From: Lachnospiraceae bacterium UBA4316
GTDB lineage: Bacteria; Bacillota; Clostridia; Lachnospirales; Lachnospiraceae
Length of the DNA stretch: 6,193 nucleotides
NCBI GenBank assembly: GCA_002394535.1
Contig: DGUG01000144.1
Coordinates: forward strand, 1 to 6,193
Direction of reading: 5' to 3'
Position 1 is the stretch's first letter. Each line of letters begins with the position of its first letter. The notes beneath the pieces were generated by a model. That model had not been told where the DNA came from. It saw nothing but the letters and a program-made list of their open reading frames with translations, and made no database searches. Positions 1 to 4,661 of this stretch are shown one piece after another. Both the position numbers and the translations under genes were made by a program.

Positions 1-25
1 ATTTGTCGTAGGTTGGTAATGCCAT
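1..25 (-). CDS. N-terminus of a further early phage gene, cut by the window edge
   Basis: An ATG at 25-23 opens a frame reading MALPTYDK before the window ends, so only eight codons are visible. A GAGGAGGA ribosome site lies upstream and overlaps the end of the HNH gene. It sits about 11 nt from the ATG, slightly long but acceptable, and there is no nearer start. The short N-terminus resembles the opening of small phage proteins (DUF669-like, possibly single-strand DNA binding) often found beside Sak4/AAA_24-type ATPases, but eight residues cannot establish that. The position, directly after the HNH gene on the same strand, makes it the next cistron of the leftward operon. Confidence 0.55.
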
Positions 26-31
26 GTAGTC

Positions 32-733
32 TTAGTCCTCCTCTTTAATGTTTTTGAATATTTCACGGCCTTCAGCGATTTTTGCGTCGAGCTTGTCACG
101 TCTGTACCATTTTCTGATGAAGCTCCTTCCTAAAAGCGTTGACTTTTCAATATCATATGCCGTCAGCCCTTTATTCATGCAATCCATGAGCTTTTCGCAT
201 CTTCTGAACACGACATAGTTCCGAAGTGCTTGATTGCTGACGTACCAATAGGAATTCGAGTCAATGTCTTTCGTTATTTTTTCTAGTACTCCATTTAAAA
301 CAGCCCAATCATATAAATCGAACTTTCCGCCGCTTGCGTAATCATGAGAATCGTATATTTCGGCGAATCTTTTCCAGATTGTTCTTTCGACTGTTTCCCG
401 ATTCTGCCGTTCTTGTTCTTTCTTCTCTTGTATACGCCGCTCCCAATAATCGCGCTGTTGTTCTATGGAGGCTTGCTCTTCAGCTCTATCCTGCTTGTTG
501 ACGAGTTCCGACATTCTGTCTAGTTCGTGATAGGCTTTATGGCATGATTCACAAACGGTAATTAAATCGTCTTTGTTCTCGTCATAAAGTCTTTTGTATG
601 TCAAATGATGAATGTGCAGATTGTAATTTGCTCCGCATATTCTGCACTTGTAGCCGTCTCGCTCAAGTATCTTTTGTCTTATCTGTTTCCACTTGTCGCT
701 CTCAAGATAGAGGCCATATTTGCTCTTTATCAT
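32..733 (-). CDS. HNH endonuclease with charged central region and C-terminal HTH-like segment
   Basis: A 233-residue protein predicted to be a metal-dependent HNH DNA endonuclease. Numbered from the ATG at 733, the HNH fold occupies about residues 5-72. Zinc-knuckle cysteines are C30xxC33 and C61xxC64, the core histidines are in HIHH at 40-43, and CHKAYH supplies H65 and H69. Residues 80-120 are highly charged and probably helical or coiled coil. Residues about 187-213 (LTAYDIEKS, then RSFIRKWYRR) look like a helix-turn-helix that could direct DNA binding. A TTG lies one codon upstream, but GGAGGAG is 5 nt from the ATG and only 2 nt from the TTG, so the ATG is preferred. That ATG overlaps the ATPase stop by one base (TGATG). 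A terminase-associated HNH is less likely here, among early recombination genes. The HNH domain is secure; the cellular role is inferred. Confidence 0.9.
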   Translation of the reverse strand: MIKSKYGLYLESDKWKQIRQKILERDGYKCRICGANYNLHIHHLTYKRLYDENKDDLITVCESCHKAYHELDRMSELVNKQDRAEEQASIEQQRDYWERRIQEKKEQERQNRETVERTIWKRFAEIYDSHDYASGGKFDLYDWAVLNGVLEKITKDIDSNSYWYVSNQALRNYVVFRRCEKLMDCMNKGLTAYDIEKSTLLGRSFIRKWYRRDKLDAKIAEGREIFKNIKEED

Positions 734-1389
734 CAATACTCCTCCAATGCTTTGAGAACGATCGTGATATCGTTTTCAATCTCATCTGTTTCAAACGCTC
801 CGAGCGGAACTTTCGCCGTGCTGTTGTCTGCGGAAAGAATAAACTTGTATTTTCCGTCCTGCCTGACAGCCCAAACGACCGTTGTCATCTTGCTTTCCAG
901 GACAAGCTTTTCGAGCTTCCGCCCGTTCGTCTTAATCCTTGTCTTAACAATTCCGTTATCGTCCGAGACCGTCTCGGAATGACAAAGAATAATGACCGTT
1001 ACGTCGTCCCGGAGCTCAAGAGCTTTGTTCACAATCCCCCACCCATGCTGTGCGAGGTCTGTCCATGCTGACCGCTTATCTCCACCCTGCATAGCGAGGA
1101 TCCGCATCTCTTCCGCTACCATCATCCCGTTGAGGGTGTCGATGACAACGTACTTGATGTGTTTGAACTGCTCCTCTTTGTTGATGCGGTCGAGCATCCT
1201 GCTCGTATTTGCGAAACTGTCGGAGCAAAGATAGTTTTTCTTCTCCGTGTTGTACTGGCTTTTCCAGCCCCTCCAGTTCAACCCCTTCTTGTCGGCGTCA
1301 ATGTAGAATGTCTCATCTGGCGGAAGGTTCCGCATCGATGTCGTCTTACCGGAACCAGACTCGCCAATGACTCCAATTACGGCTCCCAT
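733..1389 (-). CDS. RecA-like P-loop ATPase (Sak4/AAA_24-type phage recombination protein)
   Basis: A 218-residue single-domain ATPase. Walker A is G-E-S-G-S-G-K-T at residues 9-16, close to the N-terminus. Walker B is YVVID at 80-84, with D84 as the metal ligand. VTVIILCHSE at 130-139 resembles the sensor strand of RecA-fold proteins. Phage proteins of this size and layout belong to the AAA_24/Sak4 group, whose studied members are truncated RecA/Rad51 relatives that promote single-strand annealing with a cognate SSB. Assignment to annealing here is by family resemblance only; a generic AAA NTPase is the alternative. The start has AAAGGAGA 7 nt upstream and overlaps the preceding gene by 13 bp. 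The HNH gene follows with a one-base overlap, so ATPase and nuclease are probably translationally coupled. Confidence 0.85.
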   Translation of the reverse strand: MGAVIGVIGESGSGKTTSMRNLPPDETFYIDADKKGLNWRGWKSQYNTEKKNYLCSDSFANTSRMLDRINKEEQFKHIKYVVIDTLNGMMVAEEMRILAMQGGDKRSAWTDLAQHGWGIVNKALELRDDVTVIILCHSETVSDDNGIVKTRIKTNGRKLEKLVLESKMTTVVWAVRQDGKYKFILSADNSTAKVPLGAFETDEIENDITIVLKALEEY

Positions 1390-1544
1390 GTCTTATCTCC
1401 TTTCGTAAGTTTTTCAATGTTCAACAATGCCTGCGTGTAGTCCCGGAGGCTGCTCGCCACATATTTCTCCGTCACAGCATCAGACGGAATTTCTTCGAGC
1501 AGGCGGTAAATACGTTTCTTTACTTCTTCATACGCTTCCGTCAT
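1377..1544 (-). CDS. small hypothetical phage protein, 55 aa
   Basis: The protein begins MTEAYEEVKKRIYRL and is predicted mostly helical and charged, with no cysteine pair, membrane segment or recognisable domain. The frame is open further upstream (to 1580), but the ATG at 1544 has GGAGGAG about 7 nt before it, whereas the upstream start has no comparable site, so 1544 is chosen. The gene overlaps the end of the zinc-binding-type protein by 17 bp and the start of the ATPase by 13 bp, a compact arrangement typical of coupled phage early genes. Its location before the ATPase hints at an accessory role in the recombination module, but that is only positional inference. Confidence 0.65.
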   Translation of the reverse strand: MTEAYEEVKKRIYRLLEEIPSDAVTEKYVASSLRDYTQALLNIEKLTKGDKTWEP

Positions 1545-1773
1545 AGATTGGCTCCTCCACTTCCGATGGTGTGTGTCCAATCAGCATATCCTCGCACGCA
1601 TCCGCAACCAGTTCATCGATCAAATCATCCTGCGTTCCAATGACATCCGAGAAAGCGTCTGTGATGCGCCCTCGGAAGCAGGACAGGTGGCAATATTTGT
1701 GGTCGAACGGTGAGAGGATTATGCATTTCGCTTCCTCGATTGGCTTGTGGCAAATCTCACACGTTGCTTTCAT
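1528..1773 (-). CDS. small CxxC...CHxxC putative zinc-binding protein, 81 aa
   Basis: Starting at the ATG at 1773, the protein has C5xxC8 followed by H25, C28, H29 and C32 (KYCHLSC). This spacing would form a treble-clef or LIM-like zinc site in the first 35 residues. The C-terminal half is acidic and probably helical (DDLIDELVADACEDM). The frame remains open to 1863, but the extra 30 residues are basic, overlap most of the upstream gene and lack a ribosome site. At 1773 a GAGGT lies 8 nt upstream. The start overlaps the end of the 82-aa gene by 17 bp. Small zinc proteins of this type in phages can bind nucleic acid or host proteins; which applies here cannot be told. Confidence 0.65.
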   Translation of the reverse strand: MKATCEICHKPIEEAKCIILSPFDHKYCHLSCFRGRITDAFSDVIGTQDDLIDELVADACEDMLIGHTPSEVEEPIYDGSV

Positions 1774-2005
1774 CTTCTGGTACCTCGACCGCTTCCGGCA
1801 GTGCCTTGTCTGCTTCTTCTCGCATGGCGTAGGCACCATAAGAGGTATTGCGGAGATATTCACCTACAACCTTGCAGAATATTCTTGCGGAGATTGCACT
1901 ATCGAAATCAACACCTTCAAGCATCCGGGCTATTTCGCCCACGTCAATAAGTTTCTTTGACGCCCCAAGCAAAAGTTCGTTCTTTCTGTTAATCATTTCT
2001 TCCAT
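1757..2005 (-). CDS. hypothetical phage protein, 82 aa
   Basis: No family is recognised. The sequence is predicted largely helical (INRKNELLLGASKKLIDVGE near the N-terminus, then a second helical stretch around residues 36-52) and ends in an acidic, probably unstructured tail (VEVPEDESNV). There is no membrane segment and only a single cysteine. The ATG at 2005 has AAAGGAGA about 7 nt upstream, a strong site. It follows a 55-bp gap after the 202-aa HTH gene, the only notable gap in this part of the operon, and it overlaps the next gene by 17 bp. I see no convincing promoter in the gap, so it is probably transcribed with the rest of the leftward operon. Confidence 0.7.
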   Translation of the reverse strand: MEEMINRKNELLLGASKKLIDVGEIARMLEGVDFDSAISARIFCKVVGEYLRNTSYGAYAMREEADKALPEAVEVPEDESNV

Positions 2006-2047
2006 ATCTTTCTCCTTTCATGCTATACTTAACTTGTCTTAATTCCT

Positions 2048-2086
2048 GACCCGTTCACCCTTACCCCTGGCGTTCGGGTCTTTTTT
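2048..2086 (+). terminator. possible rho-independent terminator acting on plus-strand (antisense) transcripts
   Basis: GACCCG at 2048-2053 is the inverse complement of CGGGTC at 2075-2080, which is followed at once by six T residues (2081-2086). This is the layout of an intrinsic terminator for rightward transcription. The loop is long (21 nt) and the stem only 6 bp, so it is weak by usual standards. All genes nearby run leftward, and on that strand no U-run follows the stem. If functional it would stop antisense transcription; otherwise it is chance, since it also overlaps the last codons of the 202-aa gene. Confidence 0.35.
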
Positions 2087-2669
2087 GCTTTCTACCTTCC
2101 GCAAGCAGGTCGGCGTATTCACCTGCCCGTTCTCTCTGCATTTTACGGAGGCGTTTCCGTACGTTCTCCCGGCTACACCCGTAAAGGTCTGCAATCTCCT
2201 TGACGGTGTACCCTGCTCCGCTCATGCGGACGTAGTCCTTAACGTTCTCATTAATCTTGTATGGTTTTCGTTTCTGTTTGACGATGACCGGCCTTGTCGG
2301 CTCCGGTCTTGGCTTCCCTTCGAGCGGTGTCCACATGTCAATCCCTGTTCGTTGCCTGTTCTGGAGCAGGCAGAGCGTATTCACGATATCCCATGAGTTC
2401 TTGACCTTAAACCGCTTCATGAGCTGGTCGTAGGTGAATTTCGGCTTGCGCTCGTAGCGGAGCTTCCAGAGCTCCATAAGCTGTTCGGAGCTCCATGTTC
2501 CGCATTGATCCTGCGTCAACCCCGGAGCTTTTAACTTCGTGATGAGCGCGCTCTGACGGTTCATGCGTTCATCATTGATGTATTGCTTTTTTCTGTATGT
2601 TTCCGCGCCGTGCAAGAAGTTCTCTGTTCCCGGTGTCACGTAATGCGTGACCGGCTTCCTGGCTATCAT
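2061..2669 (-). CDS. HTH DNA-binding phage protein, 202 aa
   Basis: The clearest domain is a C-terminal helix-turn-helix at about residues 144-176, with YTVKEIADLYGCSRENVRKR matching the resolvase/sigma-region-4 style of HTH (helix, turn at YGCS, recognition helix RENVRKRL). It is flanked by basic stretches (VKQKRKPYK before, RKQKRPERQG at the end), consistent with DNA binding. Residues 60-105 may form a second helical, winged-helix-like unit. The start at 2669 has GAGGAGGGAG 5 nt upstream, and that ribosome site overlaps the stop codon of the 57-aa membrane protein. It could be a late-gene activator or a replication-associated DNA-binding protein; the sequence does not decide. The HTH assignment is fairly sure, the role is not. 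Confidence 0.8.
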   Translation of the reverse strand: MIARKPVTHYVTPGTENFLHGAETYRKKQYINDERMNRQSALITKLKAPGLTQDQCGTWSSEQLMELWKLRYERKPKFTYDQLMKRFKVKNSWDIVNTLCLLQNRQRTGIDMWTPLEGKPRPEPTRPVIVKQKRKPYKINENVKDYVRMSGAGYTVKEIADLYGCSRENVRKRLRKMQRERAGEYADLLAEGRKQKRPERQG

Positions 2670-2682
2670 GCCTGCTCCCTCC

Positions 2683-2856
2683 TCAAATATTCGCTCTTAT
2701 CATGCACGGTGGTTCGCATACCATTTTCGTTTTGCTCTCCGGAGATCCGAACATAAGCAGGATCAGGACAAGAGCCATGACGATTCCTGCCAGCGTGTAT
2801 CCGATGCCTTTAGCGATGCCGTCCAATAGAGCATTTGTTAATCTCTCTTCCATCAT
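2683..2856 (-). CDS. small single-pass membrane protein, 57 aa
   Basis: Reading leftward from ATG ATG at 2856-2851 gives a 57-residue protein ending at TGA 2685-2683. After a short charged N-terminus (MMEERLTNALLDGIAKG) comes a hydrophobic segment at about residues 18-36 (GYTLAGIVMALVLILLMF), long enough to span a membrane. It is followed by a polar tail with C47 and C51. A GAGGT lies 5 nt before the first ATG and 8 nt before the second, so either could be used. It overlaps the upstream 82-aa gene by 47 bp, and its stop lies inside the ribosome site of the 202-aa gene. No family is recognised. Possible roles include superinfection exclusion or another membrane effect, but this is only suggested by topology. 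Confidence 0.65.
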   Translation of the reverse strand: MMEERLTNALLDGIAKGIGYTLAGIVMALVLILLMFGSPESKTKMVCEPPCMIRANI

Positions 2857-3058
2857 TTTTTACCTCATCAATCAGTTCCCGGAGCTTTTTCTTTTCGTGG
2901 TCTTTAAGCTCGTGTCTTTTCCCATCCAAGATGTAGAACGGCTCCTTCGAGAACGGTTCTCTTATCCGGGAAGCGTATATGTTTCCGTTTGATTCTGTGT
3001 TGATGTATGCCCGGATGCCTTTGTCGGTAGGTTCCACCCGGATACTGATCGTCGTCAT
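2810..3058 (-). CDS. hypothetical phage protein, 82 aa
   Basis: The N-terminal half alternates hydrophobic and polar residues (TTISIRVEPTDKGIRAYINT, then FYILDGKRHEL), suggesting a small beta-sheet. The rest is a strongly charged helix (KDHEKKKLRELIDEVKND). There are no recognised motifs, membrane segments or cysteine clusters. The ATG at 3058 is preceded by AGGAGGAG and overlaps the TGA of the upstream HTH gene in an ATGA arrangement, a classic coupling signal. Its last 15 or so codons overlap the start of the 57-aa membrane protein in another frame, so the shared DNA constrains both. The reading frame and ribosome site are convincing; the function is unknown. Confidence 0.7.
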   Translation of the reverse strand: MTTISIRVEPTDKGIRAYINTESNGNIYASRIREPFSKEPFYILDGKRHELKDHEKKKLRELIDEVKNDGREINKCSIGRHR

Positions 3059-3393
3059 GTTGCTCCTCCTGCGGTCTGCGCGAACATCCGGAAGAGCTCC
3101 AGTGCTATGTCATGAGCTGAAATATTCATCAGATGTGTCTGACCCTCTGTTATGCCCAACTCTGCCTCTCTCCGAACAGGATCATAGGGCGGAGCGGTCT
3201 CGATGCAGTCCCGGTACTTTGCGTAGTCCTGCAAGGCTACGAACCTCACAGCGACTCTCCCACCGCTGAAGATGTCCGAGACATAATAACGGTTTGGCGT
3301 ATTCTTCCGAATGCCCGTGATGAGCATACGGACGTACTGTTCGGAAACTCCGAGCTGTTCGGAGGCTTCCGATATGGTGAGAAATTGTTTCAT
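3055..3393 (-). CDS. excisionase/MerR-like helix-turn-helix protein, 112 aa
   Basis: Residues 3-27 read QFLTISEASEQLGVSEQYVR and onward, the standard pattern of an HTH_17/excisionase-type DNA-binding domain (TISEAS, turn LGVS, recognition helix EQYVRML). A beta-wing is plausible at residues 35-53 (RYYVSD, then GGRVAVRFV). The remainder is helical and might mediate dimerisation. Such proteins in phages act as excisionases or as small early regulators; being in the leftward operon, away from the integrase, makes a regulator at least as likely as Xis. The start at 3393 has GAGGGAA 5-6 nt upstream. It lies 20 bp after the Cro-like gene and overlaps the next gene by 4 bp. An operator-like motif lies about 31 bp upstream of its start. 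Confidence 0.75.
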   Translation of the reverse strand: MKQFLTISEASEQLGVSEQYVRMLITGIRKNTPNRYYVSDIFSGGRVAVRFVALQDYAKYRDCIETAPPYDPVRREAELGITEGQTHLMNISAHDIALELFRMFAQTAGGAT

Positions 3394-3413
3394 AGTGTTC
3401 CCTCGCTTTTTAT

Positions 3414-3629
3414 TTACTCTTCCTCGCTTTTAGCTAGCTTAGAAGGCAAAAAAATATCATTCAGCGTACAGCCGTAAACATTACAGATCCTCACAAGCTG
3501 CTGCGCTGTCGGTGCTGTGATATTGCTCTCCCAATTCTGGAGCGTTCTCGGAGTAATGCCGAGTGCTGTTGCTGCCTCCTGCTGAGACAGATCCGCATTC
3601 ACGCGAAGTGCTTTTATTGTTACCTTCAA
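3414..3629 (-). CDS. XRE/Cro-type transcriptional regulator, 71 aa
   Basis: A compact Cro/CI-family DNA-binding protein. Residues about 5-60 form the five-helix XRE domain: DLSQQEAATALGITPRTLQNW holds helices 2 and 3, with the typical Q16-Q17-E18-A19 and W33-E34 signatures, and PTAQQLVRICNVYGCTLNDIF is helix 4-5. No other domain fits in 71 residues, so it probably acts as a small dimer like Cro. It begins with TTG at 3629: there is no ATG in a sensible place, and AAAGGAGA lies 7 nt upstream. It follows the 159-aa gene after 24 bp. As an early leftward regulator it is the natural candidate to oppose the rightward-encoded repressor at the divergent control region, which is inference from layout. 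Confidence 0.88.
   Translation of the reverse strand: MKVTIKALRVNADLSQQEAATALGITPRTLQNWESNITAPTAQQLVRICNVYGCTLNDIFLPSKLAKSEEE
3424..3435. promoter_or_regulatory. distal exact copy of the operator-like 12-mer
   Basis: TCGCTTTTAGCT here is identical, over 12 bases, to the motif abutting the leftward promoter at 5414-5425, in opposite orientation. It has the same GCT-N3-AGC dyad core. It lies inside the last codons of the Cro-like gene, just upstream of the excisionase-like gene. A partial copy (TCGCTTTTTA) starts 21 bp away at 3403. It could be an internal operator or a looping site for the repressor, but no promoter is evident beside it, and coincidence is possible. Confidence 0.35.
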
Positions 3630-3653
3630 ATTTTTTCTCCTTTCTTTTTTTTA

Positions 3654-4133
3654 TTATGCGCCTAACTCATCGATTGCGGCAAATACAGCCTCGAGTTCGC
3701 GCAGGCCTTTGTACTTTCCCTTGAAAGTTCTCAACTCCGCGAGGGCATTTCGGTAAACAATTCCCCTCGATTTGTCATCGGAAAGTGCACTGGAAAAGTT
3801 TATGTATCTGGCTTTCTCGCGCTGTCTCCCGTCCGTTACGTCGACAAATGCTTTTACTATCTTGGGATCCTCGCCCTCGTTCGGAACAATTTCTACGCGC
3901 AAATTGTTGATGATAGTCCTTGACTGCACAAGCCTATACTTCTCTGCCGCAACCTCATCGTTCCATTCAAACATGCTGTGCGTCGGAGATTCTTCCGGAC
4001 GAGACTCTTCGAGGAAAGATTCCTTTGTAACCGTTCCGTCGCGCTTCTCGATTGCTTCTAGCGTCTTGCCTACAACTTCCGCAGGTACATTGTATGCGTT
4101 CACTGCATAACTATATTTCCTTTTGTATACCAA
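3654..4133 (-). CDS. conserved phage early protein of unknown function, 159 aa
   Basis: The sequence has the look of a conserved phage protein but no biochemical function is recognised. Its most distinctive segment is residues 50-77 (PTHSMFEWNDEVAAEKYRL and on), an acidic-aromatic motif leading into a helix, and similar FEW(N/D)D...AAEKYR motifs recur in Gram-positive phage early genes. The C-terminus (LAELRTFKGKYKGLRELEAV) is probably helical and interaction-prone. Translation starts at a TTG at 4133 with a perfect AAAGGAGGT ribosome site 7 nt upstream. GTATAC palindromes flank that TTG and could fold over it. It is the first gene after the pentanucleotide array, and the Cro-like regulator follows it by 24 bp. 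Confidence is in the gene, not a role. Confidence 0.75.
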   Translation of the reverse strand: MVYKRKYSYAVNAYNVPAEVVGKTLEAIEKRDGTVTKESFLEESRPEESPTHSMFEWNDEVAAEKYRLVQSRTIINNLRVEIVPNEGEDPKIVKAFVDVTDGRQREKARYINFSSALSDDKSRGIVYRNALAELRTFKGKYKGLRELEAVFAAIDELGA

Positions 4134-4142
4134 TCTGTATAC
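4125..4142 (-). promoter_or_regulatory. GTATAC inverted repeat enclosing a TTG start codon
   Basis: On the minus strand, GTATAC (4142-4137), AGATTG (4136-4131) and GTATAC (4130-4125) can fold into a 6-bp hairpin whose loop carries the TTG start of the 159-aa gene. The first arm shares its G and T with the end of the AAAGGAGGT ribosome site. The fold could tune initiation, or the repeat could be a protein-binding site; the stem is short and AT-rich, so either role is tentative. Confidence 0.35.
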
Positions 4143-4151
4143 CTCCTTTCT

Positions 4152-4164
4152 GGCTTTTCAAGCC
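4152..4164 (-). other. short hairpin closing the repeat array, just before a ribosome site
   Basis: On the minus strand GGCTT-GAA-AAGCC forms a 5-bp stem with a 3-nt loop. It lies about 5 nt upstream of the AAAGGAGGT site of the 159-aa gene, exactly at the boundary where the G-rich pentanucleotide array ends. There is no U-run, so it is not a terminator. It could protect or insulate the ribosome site from pairing with the upstream repeats. Confidence 0.4.
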
Positions 4165-4661
4165 TGCCTTACCATATCTCAACATACCGGATCGCGCCTC
4201 GCCTAAACACACAATCCCTCAACCCGCCTGCCATGCCGATCCCTGTCTTGCACAACCTTGCCATGACAAACCAAGCTGCTCCTTGCATCGCCTAGCCGCA
4301 ACTCACCTCGCCTGCCGTAACCTGCCGTATCCAACCTTAGCCAGTCAAACGCTACCCCGAACAGCCAAGCCCAAACATACCTGCCTTACCTCGCCATGCC
4401 CTTCCGGGCCATACTCGACCGTACACCGCCTTGCAGTACCCAAACGTGCCTGCCACACCATGCCAAGACGCAACTCAACGCGCCCATCCTTGACGGAGCT
4501 TGCCTTTCCTGCCTTACCAAGCCTATCCTCGCCATGGCTCGCCACGACTTAGCAAAGCAAGCCTCGCCTGCCACTCCATGCCTCATACCTACCGCACAGT
4601 ACCAATCCTCGCCCCGCGATGCCCCGCGCGCCCAAACTCGACCTTACCTAGCCTGCCGGGA
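4163..4661 (-). repeat. degenerate pentanucleotide (NNWGG)n array, about 500 nt, noncoding
   Basis: This interval holds no believable gene. On the minus (transcribed) strand it is a chain of roughly 100 five-base units with GG at two adjacent positions, usually preceded by A or T and often followed by C. I scored thirty consecutive units at 4231-4380 by hand. Position 5 is G in 25 and position 4 is G in 21, while positions 1, 2 and 3 are G in only 8, 5 and 3; position 3 is A or T in 24. The register shifts by a base at several points elsewhere but the 5-nt rhythm persists. In 4381-4440 the minus strand has 27 G against 11 C. The 11-mer GGTAAGGCAGG occurs exactly three times (4508-4518, 4380-4390, 4163-4173). 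The array starts immediately after the stop of the 223-aa gene and ends at a hairpin before the next ribosome site. Since five is not a multiple of three, open frames across it give meaningless G/K/A/R/Q-rich peptides. Function unknown. Confidence 0.85.

Noticed and set aside
598..1071. Plus-strand open frames of 125-157 codons opposite the ATPase and HNH genes
   Set aside because: They are antisense to well-supported domains, have no ribosome sites and show no recognisable family.
1545..1580. Longer start for the 55-aa protein
   Set aside because: The ATG at 1580 has no clear ribosome site, whereas GGAGGAG precedes the ATG at 1544.
1774..1863. N-terminal 30-residue extension of the zinc-binding-type protein
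   Set aside because: The extension overlaps most of the upstream gene and lacks a ribosome site; the internal ATG at 1773 has one and gives an overlap matching its neighbours.
2021..2043. CTTAA direct repeat and TATAGC box as a promoter or operator before the 82-aa gene
   Set aside because: No -35 element occurs at 16-18 bp, and five-base repeats in AT-rich spacer are expected by chance.
4345..4586. Two 66-codon minus-strand frames inside the array
   Set aside because: A 5-nt repeat read in triplets cycles every 15 nt, giving G/K/A/R/Q-rich peptides in every frame. No ribosome site at proper distance marks either start, and the two overlap in different frames.
4163..4661. CRISPR array
   Set aside because: There is no repeat of 23-40 bp with unique spacers of even length; the unit is five bases and degenerate, and no cas gene is present.
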